Source: CAZYWA01 sp964650975 [NCBI: uncultured bacterium]
GTDB lineage: Bacteria; JADJOY01
Assembly (NCBI GenBank): GCA_964650975.1
Contig: CAZYWA010000199.1
Coordinates: 1 to 12,949, forward strand
DNA: 12,949 bases
Reading direction: 5' to 3'
Under the pieces are notes generated by a model that was not told the DNA's origin, made no database searches, and worked only from the letters and a program-made list of their open reading frames with translations. A program made the translations under genes and the position numbers. Shown one piece after another: positions 1 through 6,874 of this stretch (positions within the stretch are counted from its first letter, which is position 1; the number at the start of each line of letters is the position of its first letter).

Positions 1-18
1 GGCGCCGGGGTCGGGCCG

Positions 19-1413
19 TCACCGCACGTAGCCGAGGGCCCGCAGCGCCTCGGCCACGTCGGGCTGCATCGCGGTGGTGAAGCGGGGCTCGGGGGCGCGC
101 GAACGCTCGAGCTCGAGCTCGCGCTGAGCCGCGGCTCGCAGCACGCCGAGCCGCGCCGGCTGGCCGGCGGCCAGGTCGGTGCGTTCGCCCGGGTCCGCGT
201 CGAGATCGTAGAGCTCCTCGCTCGCGGCATCGGCTGCCGCGAGCGCGCGCACGTACTTCCAGTGTCCGTCGGTGATCGCGAACCGCTCCGGGGGCGAGGC
301 ACTGCGCGAGGTCACCGGGCGCGCGCGTTCGCGGTGGTCCTCGAGGCCGCCCGCGAGCGGCAAGGGACGTCCGGCGAGGTTCTCGGCGGCGAGCACGCGC
401 GCCCACCGAAGCACCGTGGGTGCGAGATCGATCAGCCCGACACCTTCCGCGATCCGCACCGGTTCGCGCAGGCCGCCCGGCGGCCGCACCACCAGGGGGA
501 CGCGCAGCATCTCGTCGTAGACCGTGGAGTTGTGCTCGAAGCGACCGTGCTCGCCGAAGGCCTCGCCGTGATCGGCGGTGACCACCACCCAGGCCCGATC
601 GAGGACGCCGAGCGGCCGCAGGAAATCGAGCAGGTCCGCGAGCTCGTGATCCGCGTAGCGAACGTTCGCGTCGTAGCGCGCGGTGAGCGCGTCGAGCCCG
701 GCGGGATCGAGGTGTGCCTCGCCTCGATCCAGCGATTCGAGGTAGGTCACGGCGCCGCTCACGCCCGGTACATCCGGTACCGCGAATGGAACCACGAACG
801 CGCGCGGCGGACGATAGGGCGCGTGCGGCGGGAAGAAGTGCAGGTACGCGAACCAAGGGCTTTTGCCGGCGGCCAGCTCCGTGACCGATGCCTTCCAGCG
901 GCGGCGAAAAGCACGCAAGTCTCCGGTGAGCTTGGGGTCGACGAAGCGCTGGTCGAACGCGTCCTCGATCCCGAAGCCGCTCAGGATTCCCGAGCGGCTC
1001 GCCACCAGCGAGCGATATCCCGAGGGAGCGAGCATCCGGGGCAGCGTCGGGATGCTCGTCGGCAGCGCTCGATCGAATCCGATCAAGGTGTGCTCGTCGG
1101 GAGGACGTCCGGTGAGCAAGGTCGCCACCGAGGCCAGCGTGTAGGGCGCGGCGGTCCGCACGCGCTCGAACACGTACGACTCTCGTGCCAGCGCGTCGAA
1201 GGCCGGGCTCGTGGGCCGCTTCGCGTAACCGTACGCACCGAGATGGTCGGCTCGAAGCGCGTCGAACACCACCACCACGATCGGCGGAGGAGAGCCCGGG
1301 GCGGGGGTTGGCTCGTCGGGACGCGGGTCGGCGCCGCGAGACTCGGTGGTAAGCGCGATCCAGATCAGTGCGAGGACCGTCGCGCCGCCAATCCATCGCC
1401 GCAGGATCGTCAT
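19..1413 (-). CDS. Secreted sulfatase/alkaline-phosphatase superfamily hydrolase with Thr at the nucleophile position
   Basis: 464 residues. Residues 1-28 form an export signal: a short basic start, a hydrophobic run at about 8-22, and a likely cut after SRGA. The fold signature is clear. FDALRADHLGAYGY (50-63) holds the metal-binding Asp51 and the usual ADHLGxYGY signature. PPHAPY (195-200) is the conserved His segment. TADHGEAFGEHG (279-290) carries the second metal-binding Asp281-His282 pair. The C-terminal part has the family's WKY (385-387) and LYDLDADPGE (401-410) motifs. The nucleophile region reads YTLASVATLLTG (91-102): Thr92 lies where classical sulfatases have the formylglycine Cys or Ser, and the following Pro and Arg of CxPxR are absent. 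Thr is used by phosphotransfer members of this superfamily, so the substrate may be a phosphoester rather than a sulfate ester. I chose the ATG at 1413 because the signal peptide begins there; the frame stays open upstream only as a shadow of the neighbouring gene. It lies 71 bp downstream of the ceramidase-like gene on the same strand, so co-transcription is likely. Family assignment is secure; substrate is unknown. Confidence 0.9.
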   Translation of the reverse strand: MTILRRWIGGATVLALIWIALTTESRGADPRPDEPTPAPGSPPPIVVVVFDALRADHLGAYGYAKRPTSPAFDALARESYVFERVRTAAPYTLASVATLLTGRPPDEHTLIGFDRALPTSIPTLPRMLAPSGYRSLVASRSGILSGFGIEDAFDQRFVDPKLTGDLRAFRRRWKASVTELAAGKSPWFAYLHFFPPHAPYRPPRAFVVPFAVPDVPGVSGAVTYLESLDRGEAHLDPAGLDALTARYDANVRYADHELADLLDFLRPLGVLDRAWVVVTADHGEAFGEHGRFEHNSTVYDEMLRVPLVVRPPGGLREPVRIAEGVGLIDLAPTVLRWARVLAAENLAGRPLPLAGGLEDHRERARPVTSRSASPPERFAITDGHWKYVRALAAADAASEELYDLDADPGERTDLAAGQPARLGVLRAAAQRELELERSRAPEPRFTTAMQPDVAEALRALGYVR

Positions 1414-1484
1414 GCCAGAGTGGCCTCGAAGCGCCGCGCTCGATCGCTCGCGGGTTCGGCGCGTCGAGCTGCGCGCGGCGTCGG

Positions 1485-3413
1485 TCACGGCGGGGGGCTC
1501 GGCAGTGCGCGAATCACGGTGCACACCGGGTCGGCGCCGTTCTGGACCGGACCCGATTGCCGCACCTGGTCGCACGCGGTTCGGGTGTCGGCGCTCGGCT
1601 CGAGTTGCAGCAGGTCGATCAGGTCGCAATAGAGGACGTCGCCGGCCCGCGGTCCGAGCGAGACGTACTCGGAATAGAAGTTGGGATGCTCGACGGGGCT
1701 GCCGACCCCGCCGAACAGGAAGTCCGCGACGCTGAACACCAGATAATCGCTCTCGGGGATCATGTACCCGAGCTCGTTGGGCGAGAGTCCGGCGAGCAGC
1801 AGGTTCTCCGGGGCGCCACCCATGTTTCGCAGGCCCTCGATGGCCGGATAGCGATCGGTGCCGTAGTCGAACTGGGGCGTCGGGAACGAGGCTTGGCTCG
1901 CCGGACGGCCGTCCAGAGTCTCCGGAAACACCTCGCCCGGCGCGGTGACGATCGTCGCGAGTCCGCCGAGGTCGATGCGGACGATCGGCGTGCGGACGCA
2001 ACCGCAGTGGCCGCAGTGGTCCGGGTCGCTGAAGTCGAAGAGGCCGGCCCCGTCCTCGGAGAAGAACTCCTCGGTGCCCGCGACCACGCCCCCGGCGACA
2101 CCCAGCACCAGGTTCAGATTCTCCATCGGCAGCCTCGACTCGCGCTCGGCGAAGCTCAGGTAACCGGCGGTCTCCGGGTCGGCGGCGTCGAGACCGTGCA
2201 TCGCTTGCTCGGCGAGCTCGAATCCGAGCGAGCGCGCCTTGTCGAAGCCGTCGTCGCCGATCCACGAGCTGCCGGTCGCCGGGTCGACTCCGCGCTCGCC
2301 GGCCTCGGTCCAGTAGGGAGCCAGCGCGCCGTCGAGCGGCGTGATGAGCCCGCCCACCGCGCCGCTCAGGTAGACGGCGATTCCGCCCAGCTTGCTCTCG
2401 ATCCGCTCGCGCAGCGCTCCCGGGTAGTCGGTCGAGAGCAGGCTGTTTCGCGAGCCGATGCTCTCGGGGTGATTGGCCCAGTCGACCAGCGTCGCGATCG
2501 TGGAATCGTCGGTGCCGACGGCCTGGATCGCGAGCAGCTCCGGATCTCGCACCGACGGCAGCCGCGTGTCGTTGGCCAGGTGGGGCGGATCGGCGGGATC
2601 GATGGTCCGGTGGTCGAGAAGCGAGTCGGAGATTCCCAGGTCGAGATCCACGTTGGCCACTTTGATGCGTGCCTCGCGGAGCGACCCGAGGGCCTCCTCG
2701 GTGGCCTGGACGATCGCGTCGTTCACGACCGCGAGGTAGGAGGGGTCGACGCCGGTCTGGTACGGGGTCTTGCCCCACAGGCCCAGCGTGTCGGGCCCCT
2801 CGTGGTTGTGGATCGACGCGACGATGACGCGATCTGCGTCGAGGCCGGTGCTGGCGGTGATCCGTTGCAGCGCGGGTGCCACCGAGGGGCTCAGCACGCC
2901 CACGAAATCGAGTGTCACGAGGGCCGTGGTGAGGCCGGCTTGGTCGAGCGCCAGCGCCCGCACCGTGATCGGATCGTGCACGCCCTGCGCGGGATGAGCG
3001 TTGTCGAAGCCGGCCATCCACACGGTGTCGAAACGCCCGTTGCCCTCGGTGCCGCTCGGGTTGGTCACGGGATCGTAGTCATCGCCGTTCGGATCGGGGT
3101 TGGTGACCGGGTCGTAACCCGGCTCGTCCCGGTCGGGGATGCCGTCGGAACCGAAATCGTCGAAGGTCTCGCCGCTCGCGAAATCCCAGAGACCGTCGCC
3201 GTTGGTGTCGTGGAACTTCTCCCACGAGAGCGGTGTCACGTCCACGACCGCCGCGCCCACCCGCAGGGGGCTGCCCGCGCCGTGCCGGTCGTGCGCCCCC
3301 GAGTGCGACCCACACGAGATCGAGGCCGCGAGCGACAGGCCCACGCCGATCCGTGCCGTCGCGCACGACGATCGCATGCGTGTTCCAACCGTCCGGCCGA
3401 GTGAAGTCCCCAT
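1485..3413 (-). CDS. Neutral/alkaline ceramidase-like secreted protein or lipoprotein
   Basis: 642 residues from the ATG at 3413. An in-frame ATG at 3377 (Met13) gives a more compact export signal and may be the true start; neither has a good ribosome binding site. The hydrophobic stretch at 22-33 ends in SISC (Cys34), a weak lipobox. The body matches the neutral/alkaline non-lysosomal ceramidase pattern: VGAAVVDVTP (52-61), GVHDPITVRALAL (144-156), the metal-site-like SIHNHEGPDT (200-209), WANHPESIGSRNSLLSTDYPG (312-332), SGAVGGLITP (350-359), TAPGEVFPE (490-498, with the glutamate expected of the zinc site) and Tyr550 in a segment like the family's conserved Tyr. In characterised relatives this fold cleaves the amide bond of ceramide at a zinc site. 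An acidic, Asp/Asn/Gly-rich insert at about 66-126, with EF-hand-like loops (DTNGDGLWD, 69-77), separates DVTP from the core. A CxxCxC cluster lies at 467-472. The sulfatase-like gene follows 71 bp downstream. Ceramide as the actual substrate is inference. Confidence 0.8.
   Translation of the reverse strand: MGTSLGRTVGTRMRSSCATARIGVGLSLAASISCGSHSGAHDRHGAGSPLRVGAAVVDVTPLSWEKFHDTNGDGLWDFASGETFDDFGSDGIPDRDEPGYDPVTNPDPNGDDYDPVTNPSGTEGNGRFDTVWMAGFDNAHPAQGVHDPITVRALALDQAGLTTALVTLDFVGVLSPSVAPALQRITASTGLDADRVIVASIHNHEGPDTLGLWGKTPYQTGVDPSYLAVVNDAIVQATEEALGSLREARIKVANVDLDLGISDSLLDHRTIDPADPPHLANDTRLPSVRDPELLAIQAVGTDDSTIATLVDWANHPESIGSRNSLLSTDYPGALRERIESKLGGIAVYLSGAVGGLITPLDGALAPYWTEAGERGVDPATGSSWIGDDGFDKARSLGFELAEQAMHGLDAADPETAGYLSFAERESRLPMENLNLVLGVAGGVVAGTEEFFSEDGAGLFDFSDPDHCGHCGCVRTPIVRIDLGGLATIVTAPGEVFPETLDGRPASQASFPTPQFDYGTDRYPAIEGLRNMGGAPENLLLAGLSPNELGYMIPESDYLVFSVADFLFGGVGSPVEHPNFYSEYVSLGPRAGDVLYCDLIDLLQLEPSADTRTACDQVRQSGPVQNGADPVCTVIRALPSPPP
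3042..3119 (-). repeat. Two 39-bp in-frame tandem units coding for a 13-residue repeat
   Basis: Within the acidic insert of the ceramidase-like protein, residues 99-111 (GYDPVTNPDPNGD) and 112-124 (DYDPVTNPSGTEG) share YDPVTNP. At DNA level, 3058-3077 and 3097-3116 agree at 17 of 20 positions, 39 bp apart. The unit resembles loops that bind calcium in other secreted proteins. It looks like a local duplication that keeps frame. Confidence 0.75.
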
Positions 3414-3523
3414 GGCGTTCGCGGCGCTCGTGTCATAGCCGACCGGCGCGGCCCCGCGCCACCGAGCGCGCCTCGTGTCGCGCTAGACTCACCGGATTTG
3501 CGCAGTCCCTTCGAGCTCGATGC

Positions 3524-4222
3524 ATGCGCAGCCATCCTTCCCGCCGATCATCCGCCCGCCCCGCCGCGCGCCGCTCCACCCGGGAGCCGTGGAACGCCGA
3601 GGAGCGGGCGGTGCTCTCCAGGCTCACCACCCCGCGCCGGATCCAGGAGTTCCTGGACGCGGTGCCGTACAGCGACGAGCACGTGTACCGGTCGCCGCGC
3701 GACGTGCTGCGCGACCGTCGCGCGCACTGCATGGACGGCGCGCTCTTCGCCGCCGCGGGGCTGGCGCGCATCGGTCATCCGCCGCTCATCGTGGACCTGG
3801 CGGCGGTGCGCGACGACGACCACGTGCTGGCGATCTTCCGGGTCGACGGATACCTGGGCGCCGTCGCCAAGTCCAACACCACCACGCTGCGCTTCCGCGA
3901 ACCGATCTTCCGCAACCTGCGCGAGCTGGCGCTTTCGTACTTCGAGTTCTACTACAACGTCGAGCACGCGAAGACGCTGCGCTCGTACTCGCTGCCCGTG
4001 GATCTGCGCCGCTTCGAGGGAGCGAGCTGGCGGACCGACGCCGGCGCGGTCGACGCGATCGTGGCGGCCCTGGAGGCGCGCACCCACCGTCCGCTGGTGA
4101 GCCGGGCGATGATCGCGCGCCTGAGCCTCGTCGATCGCCAGATCTACGAGGCCGGATTCCTGGGCGCCAACCCGCATGGCCTCTTCCGGCCCGCGCCGCG
4201 GAAGACGCGAGCGAGCCGTTGA
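3524..4222 (+). CDS. Conserved hypothetical protein with a transglutaminase-like Cys/His core
   Basis: 232 residues from the ATG at 3524. The first 29 residues are Arg/Ser/Pro-rich and look unstructured, and that ATG has no ribosome binding site. An in-frame GTG at 3611 (Val30) has GAGGAG at 3599-3604, six bases upstream, and would give about 203 residues starting just before the conserved LTTPRRIQEFLDAVPYS (34-50); it may be the real start. The core contains RAHCMDGALFAAAGL (66-80), with Cys69 at the start of a helix as in transglutaminase/papain-like folds, then DDDHVLAIFR (97-106), with His100 on a predicted strand, and GAVAKSN (112-118) and LRFREPIFRNLRELA (122-136). There is no signal peptide or membrane segment, so it is probably cytoplasmic. 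I recognise the pattern as a conserved hypothetical family, but no function is known to me. It is a single gene between a divergent ceramidase-like gene and a convergent sigma-factor gene. Cys69 and His100 as catalytic residues are inference. Confidence 0.8.
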   Translation: MRSHPSRRSSARPAARRSTREPWNAEERAVLSRLTTPRRIQEFLDAVPYSDEHVYRSPRDVLRDRRAHCMDGALFAAAGLARIGHPPLIVDLAAVRDDDHVLAIFRVDGYLGAVAKSNTTTLRFREPIFRNLRELALSYFEFYYNVEHAKTLRSYSLPVDLRRFEGASWRTDAGAVDAIVAALEARTHRPLVSRAMIARLSLVDRQIYEAGFLGANPHGLFRPAPRKTRASR

Positions 4223-4246
4223 GCGGACGAACGGCGGAGAAACGAA

Positions 4247-4275
4247 GGCCCCGCCCGCGCGATGCGGACGGGGCC
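4247..4275. terminator. GC-rich hairpin between convergent genes, likely terminator
   Basis: Bases 4247-4258 pair with 4264-4275: seven pairs, one C/A mismatch, four more pairs, and the five-base loop GCGAT. It sits 24 bp after the stop of the plus-strand gene and 38 bp after the stop of the sigma-factor gene. On the minus strand it is followed by TTCGTTTCTC, a modest T-rich run, so it should serve the sigma gene best. The plus strand has no T tract after it. Confidence 0.7.
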
Positions 4276-4313
4276 AGAGAGAGGGATCTCGACGCCGCTG
4301 TTCCGTCAGTCCA

Positions 4314-5609
4314 TCAGGCGGCGCCGGCAATTCCCGCGTCTTCGAACACACCGCGCAGCGTCTTGAGCGCCTGCGCCTCGATCTGGCGGATGCGCTCGCG
4401 GGTGAGCCGGAAGCGGGTGCTGATCTCCTGCAGACTGTGCGAGGAGACCTCGCCCACGCCGAAGCGCAGCCGCAGGATCTTCTCCTCGCGCGGCGAGAGC
4501 TTCGACAGCGCGACCTTCACGCGGTCGGCCAGCTCGACCAGCGATGCGTCGTCGAACGGGGAAACTGCGTCCTCGTCCGCGAGCACGTCGCTCAGGCGCT
4601 GACTGCCGTCGGCCGAGAGCGGCGTGTCGAGCGAGATCGCCTCGCTGCGGATCATCATCCGCTCCTCGACCCACTTCTCGTCGGTCGCGACCTTCTCGGC
4701 GATCTCCTCGGTGCGCGGCTTGCGGCCGAGCTCGAGCCCCAGATCGCGGGTGGTGCGCATGATCTTGCGCCGCTCCTCCTGCAGATAGAGCGGCACGCGC
4801 ACCAGACCGGCCTGGTTGTCGATCGAGCGCCGGATGTACTGGTGGATCCACCACGACGCATAGGTGCTGAACCGGAAGCCGGTGTCGACGCGGTAACGCT
4901 CGACCGCCTTCATCAGCCCGATGTTGCCTTCTTGCACGAGGTCGAGCATCGGAATGCCGTGGCGCCGGTAGCGCTTGGCGATGTGGATCACCAGCCGCAG
5001 GTTCGCCTCGGTGAGGAGCGCCTTGGCTCGCTCGATCCCGTCGAGCGCCGTCGCGAGATGCCGCGTGTAACGGTCGAGGATCGGGCGCTGGCGGCTGGGG
5101 AAGGAGCGCCGCGGCTCCAGGGTCCCGGCGAGCACTTGGCGGACTTCGTCGAGCACCGTGTAGCCCACGCGCTCCGGAAGGGTTTCCTCCATCGACCGGC
5201 CGCGGGGCTTGGCGAAGTCCTTGCCCAGCACCCGCGGGACCAGGACGGGCGGCTCGTCGAGCAGCGCGTGCAGAACCTCGCGTGCCTTGTCGATCCCCTC
5301 GGCGAAGCGAATCTCGCCTTCGCGACGGGCCAGCGGGATGGCGCCCATCTCGCGGAAGTAGAGGTCCTCGAGGTTGCCCGGATCGGTCTCGTGCTCGGTT
5401 GTGGTCCAGGTGGCGGGGCTCGCGTCCGAGGTTTCGGCCGCGCCATCGACCGGCTCCAGCCCCTCGTCGTCCGCGTCCGATTCCGCATCGGTATCGGCCA
5501 TCGCGCCCAGACCGACCAAGTCCTCGTCGTTCGGCCCGGCGGATTCCGGCAAGCTCAGCCGATCCGAAACGCCCAGGTCCACGTCATCCAAATCGAGAGG
5601 ATCTTTCAT
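4314..5609 (-). CDS. RNA polymerase sigma-70 family factor (group 1/2, RpoD/RpoS-like)
   Basis: 431 residues. It directs core RNA polymerase to promoters. Domains in order: an acidic, low-complexity N-terminal segment (1-78); region 1.2 (about 79-110, LEDLYFREMGAIPLARREGE); a non-conserved spacer (111-195) with several basic residues; region 2 (about 197-265), including DLVQEGNIGLMKAVERY (223-239) for core binding and FRFSTYASWWIHQYIRRSI (245-263) for -10 recognition and melting; region 3 (about 273-345); and region 4 (about 365-422), with LSPREEKILRLRFG and the helix-turn-helix LTRERIRQIEAQALKTLR (402-419). It is longer than a typical RpoS (about 330) and much shorter than a proteobacterial RpoD (600 or more), and it lacks a recognisable region 1.1, so I read it as a group 2 alternative factor. 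Region 2.4-3 reads NQAGLVRVP where RpoD/RpoS usually have QxRTIRxP, so promoter or core contacts may differ. I chose the ATG at 5609 because GGGAAG lies five bases upstream; the frame extends upstream to 5717 but that part is AT-rich and overlaps the promoter. It stands alone with its own promoter and terminator. Confidence 0.93.
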   Translation of the reverse strand: MKDPLDLDDVDLGVSDRLSLPESAGPNDEDLVGLGAMADTDAESDADDEGLEPVDGAAETSDASPATWTTTEHETDPGNLEDLYFREMGAIPLARREGEIRFAEGIDKAREVLHALLDEPPVLVPRVLGKDFAKPRGRSMEETLPERVGYTVLDEVRQVLAGTLEPRRSFPSRQRPILDRYTRHLATALDGIERAKALLTEANLRLVIHIAKRYRRHGIPMLDLVQEGNIGLMKAVERYRVDTGFRFSTYASWWIHQYIRRSIDNQAGLVRVPLYLQEERRKIMRTTRDLGLELGRKPRTEEIAEKVATDEKWVEERMMIRSEAISLDTPLSADGSQRLSDVLADEDAVSPFDDASLVELADRVKVALSKLSPREEKILRLRFGVGEVSSHSLQEISTRFRLTRERIRQIEAQALKTLRGVFEDAGIAGAA

Positions 5610-5614
5610 GGTGT

Positions 5615-5620
5615 CTTCCC
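5615..5620 (-). promoter_or_regulatory. Ribosome binding site of the sigma-factor gene
   Basis: GGGAAG on the minus strand (within GAGGGAAG), five bases before the ATG at 5609. It decides the start against the in-frame upstream ATG at 5717. Confidence 0.6.
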
Positions 5621-5688
5621 TCGGCCTCGCGGCTCGAACCGCCAGGGGGAATGCGAATAAAGCAGATGAGATTGGTACTGTATGAATG

Positions 5689-5717
5689 AACTTAGGACCG
5701 AACTCCCCCTCTGTCAA
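5689..5717 (-). promoter_or_regulatory. Sigma-70-type promoter of the sigma-factor gene
   Basis: On the minus strand a perfect TTGACA (5712-5717) is followed after exactly 17 bp by TAAGTT (5689-5694), which keeps the three most conserved -10 bases (T1, A2, T6). Transcription would start near 5682, giving a leader of about 73 nt before the ATG at 5609. The housekeeping-type boxes suggest transcription by the primary sigma factor rather than strict self-activation. Not experimentally shown. Confidence 0.6.
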
Positions 5718-5908
5718 TAGGTTCCGATGGCCTAGAGCTCCGCTTCAACTAGCCGAACTTTCAACAAATTTCCTAATGATTGCCATCGGTTATCTACAAC
5801 ACTCCGTGTCGATAGTCTGTGGCGTGAAATCGCCATTTCCCCTTACTCTTAGACGGAACCAACGCCGTCCTGATTCACCGGGAAGCCCCGGACTGAGCAA
5901 ATAGTGAA
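5718..5908. other. AT-rich non-coding stretch upstream of the sigma-factor promoter
   Basis: This is the only clearly AT-rich part of the window: 24 of the 60 bases in 5761-5820 are G or C, against a strongly GC-rich background. I see no credible gene; the one short open frame on the plus strand has no binding site and unremarkable composition. It holds several small inverted repeats: 5791-5814 (TATC and ACAC arms with GTGT and GATA), 5820-5835 (five pairs, loop TGAAAT) and 5878-5891 (five pairs, loop AAGC). It may be a regulatory region for the sigma gene or encode a small RNA. Confidence 0.45.
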
Positions 5909-5926
5909 TCGCGCGACCCGGCGCGA
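5909..5926 (-). terminator. Possible terminator of the four-gene operon
   Basis: A six-pair hairpin (5909-5914 with 5921-5926, loop GACCCG) lies 24 bp beyond the stop of the PIG-L-like gene. On the minus strand it is followed by an AT-rich run (ATTCACTATTT). The stem is short, so confidence is moderate. Confidence 0.45.
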
Positions 5927-5950
5927 AGGTTCACCGAACGTGCGCGAGTC

Positions 5951-6874
5951 TCACCCGCAGGTGTTCGGCGCGGGTTCGAGGGGGCCCAGGATCTGGGAGT
6001 AGGGATCCATGCGGCGCAGGTACACGGAGTAGATGAGGTGGCTCAGCGTCCGGAGGTGGCCCATGTCGCCCGCCTGGGTGCGGTGCGCGTACGAGAACCG
6101 GCTCGCCATGTCGAGACAGCTCTCGGTGGGGGAACAGGCCTGATCCGGGTCGAGGGCGTCGGTATAGGGCTCGGGGTCGCGACCCATGAGGGGCGCCAGG
6201 AACCAGTAGCGGTTGACGATCTCGAAGTAGGAGGCCGTTCGCCACGGGGTGAGGGTGTCCGCGGGTGCACCGTCGAAGACTTGAGTGGGGTCCGCGGCCC
6301 GACGGATTCCCTCCATCGCGTAACGTGCCGCGAGCTGGTGCTCGGGGTGGCAGGTGAACCCGTGGTACGCGTCGAGCGTCAGCACCACGGTGGGGTGAAA
6401 GCGCCGGATCGCGATCGCGACCGCCGCCGAGGGATCCATCACCGCTCGCCACTTGGCGGCGATCTCCTCGCGCGCCGGGAAGCTCTCGATCGGCAGCGGC
6501 GCGTTGTAGAGGCGGTAGTGCTCGAGGGTGGCGCCGTAAAGCGCGGCCGACTCCTCGAGCTCGTGGCCGCGCACGGTGCCGAGATCGGGATGGCAGCCCT
6601 CGGGCAAGAGGCATTCGCCGCCGTCGCCGTGGTTGAACACCAGGAAATAACAGGGGGCCTTGAGGCCGACGCAAGCGTGCGTGAGCACCGAGCCGGCGAG
6701 CGCCTCGTCGTCCGGGTGAGCCGCCACCCACAGCACCCGTGCGTTGGAATGAAGCACCTCCTCGATGCCCAGCGCGCTCTCCGGCGGAATCCGGGTTCCC
6801 GCACAGCCAGCGGTCAAGAGCAGCGCGCCGATGGCGGGGAGCCACCCGGAGACCGTGGGTTTCGTCGGGTTCAT
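5951..6874 (-). CDS. PIG-L/LmbE-family deacetylase-like lipoprotein
   Basis: 307 residues. The N-terminus is a lipoprotein signal: hydrophobic 11-23 ending in the lipobox LTAGC (Cys24). The catalytic domain starts at about residue 46 with VLWVAAHPDDEALAGS (47-62), the hallmark AHPDDE motif whose His and Asp bind zinc and act in catalysis in this family. A second zinc-ligand segment, CHPEHQ (175-180), matches the HPxH motif. Other features are NHGDGGE (81-87) and RGHELEESAALYGA (102-115), also typical of the family. Known members remove N-acetyl groups from GlcNAc-containing substrates such as GlcNAc-PI, mycothiol precursors and antibiotics. The substrate here is unknown, but the lipid anchor places it outside the cytoplasm, which is unusual for the best-known members. 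The ATG overlaps the stop of the preceding reductase-like gene by four bases (ATGA), so translation is probably coupled. It is the last gene of a four-gene operon, with a possible terminator after it. Confidence 0.9.
   Translation of the reverse strand: MNPTKPTVSGWLPAIGALLLTAGCAGTRIPPESALGIEEVLHSNARVLWVAAHPDDEALAGSVLTHACVGLKAPCYFLVFNHGDGGECLLPEGCHPDLGTVRGHELEESAALYGATLEHYRLYNAPLPIESFPAREEIAAKWRAVMDPSAAVAIAIRRFHPTVVLTLDAYHGFTCHPEHQLAARYAMEGIRRAADPTQVFDGAPADTLTPWRTASYFEIVNRYWFLAPLMGRDPEPYTDALDPDQACSPTESCLDMASRFSYAHRTQAGDMGHLRTLSHLIYSVYLRRMDPYSQILGPLEPAPNTCG

Noticed and set aside
1414-3021. The upstream 500-plus residues of the 1000-residue minus-strand open frame that ends with the sulfatase
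   Set aside because: It is very rich in Arg, Pro and Gly, has no recognisable domain, and lies opposite in frame to the clearly coding ceramidase-like gene. It is a high-GC shadow; the sulfatase starts at 1413.
1368-3404. A 678-residue plus-strand open frame antisense to the ceramidase-like gene
   Set aside because: It has low-complexity composition (Arg, Val, Gly, Asp, His) typical of an antisense shadow in GC-rich DNA, and no domain or start signal. The minus-strand product has conserved family motifs.
3414-3523. Promoters in the divergent gap between the ceramidase-like and transglutaminase-like genes
   Set aside because: TAGACT (3484-3489, plus) and TATGAC (3432-3437, minus) resemble -10 boxes, but neither has a recognisable -35 box at the right distance. 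A promoter must lie here, but I cannot place it.
4176-5660. A 494-residue plus-strand open frame opposite the sigma-factor gene
   Set aside because: It is a shadow of the sigma factor, whose regions 2 to 4 are unmistakable.
5686-5904. A 72-residue plus-strand open frame in the AT-rich gap
   Set aside because: It has no binding site, no family resemblance and overlaps the sigma-factor promoter. Open frames of this size are expected by chance.
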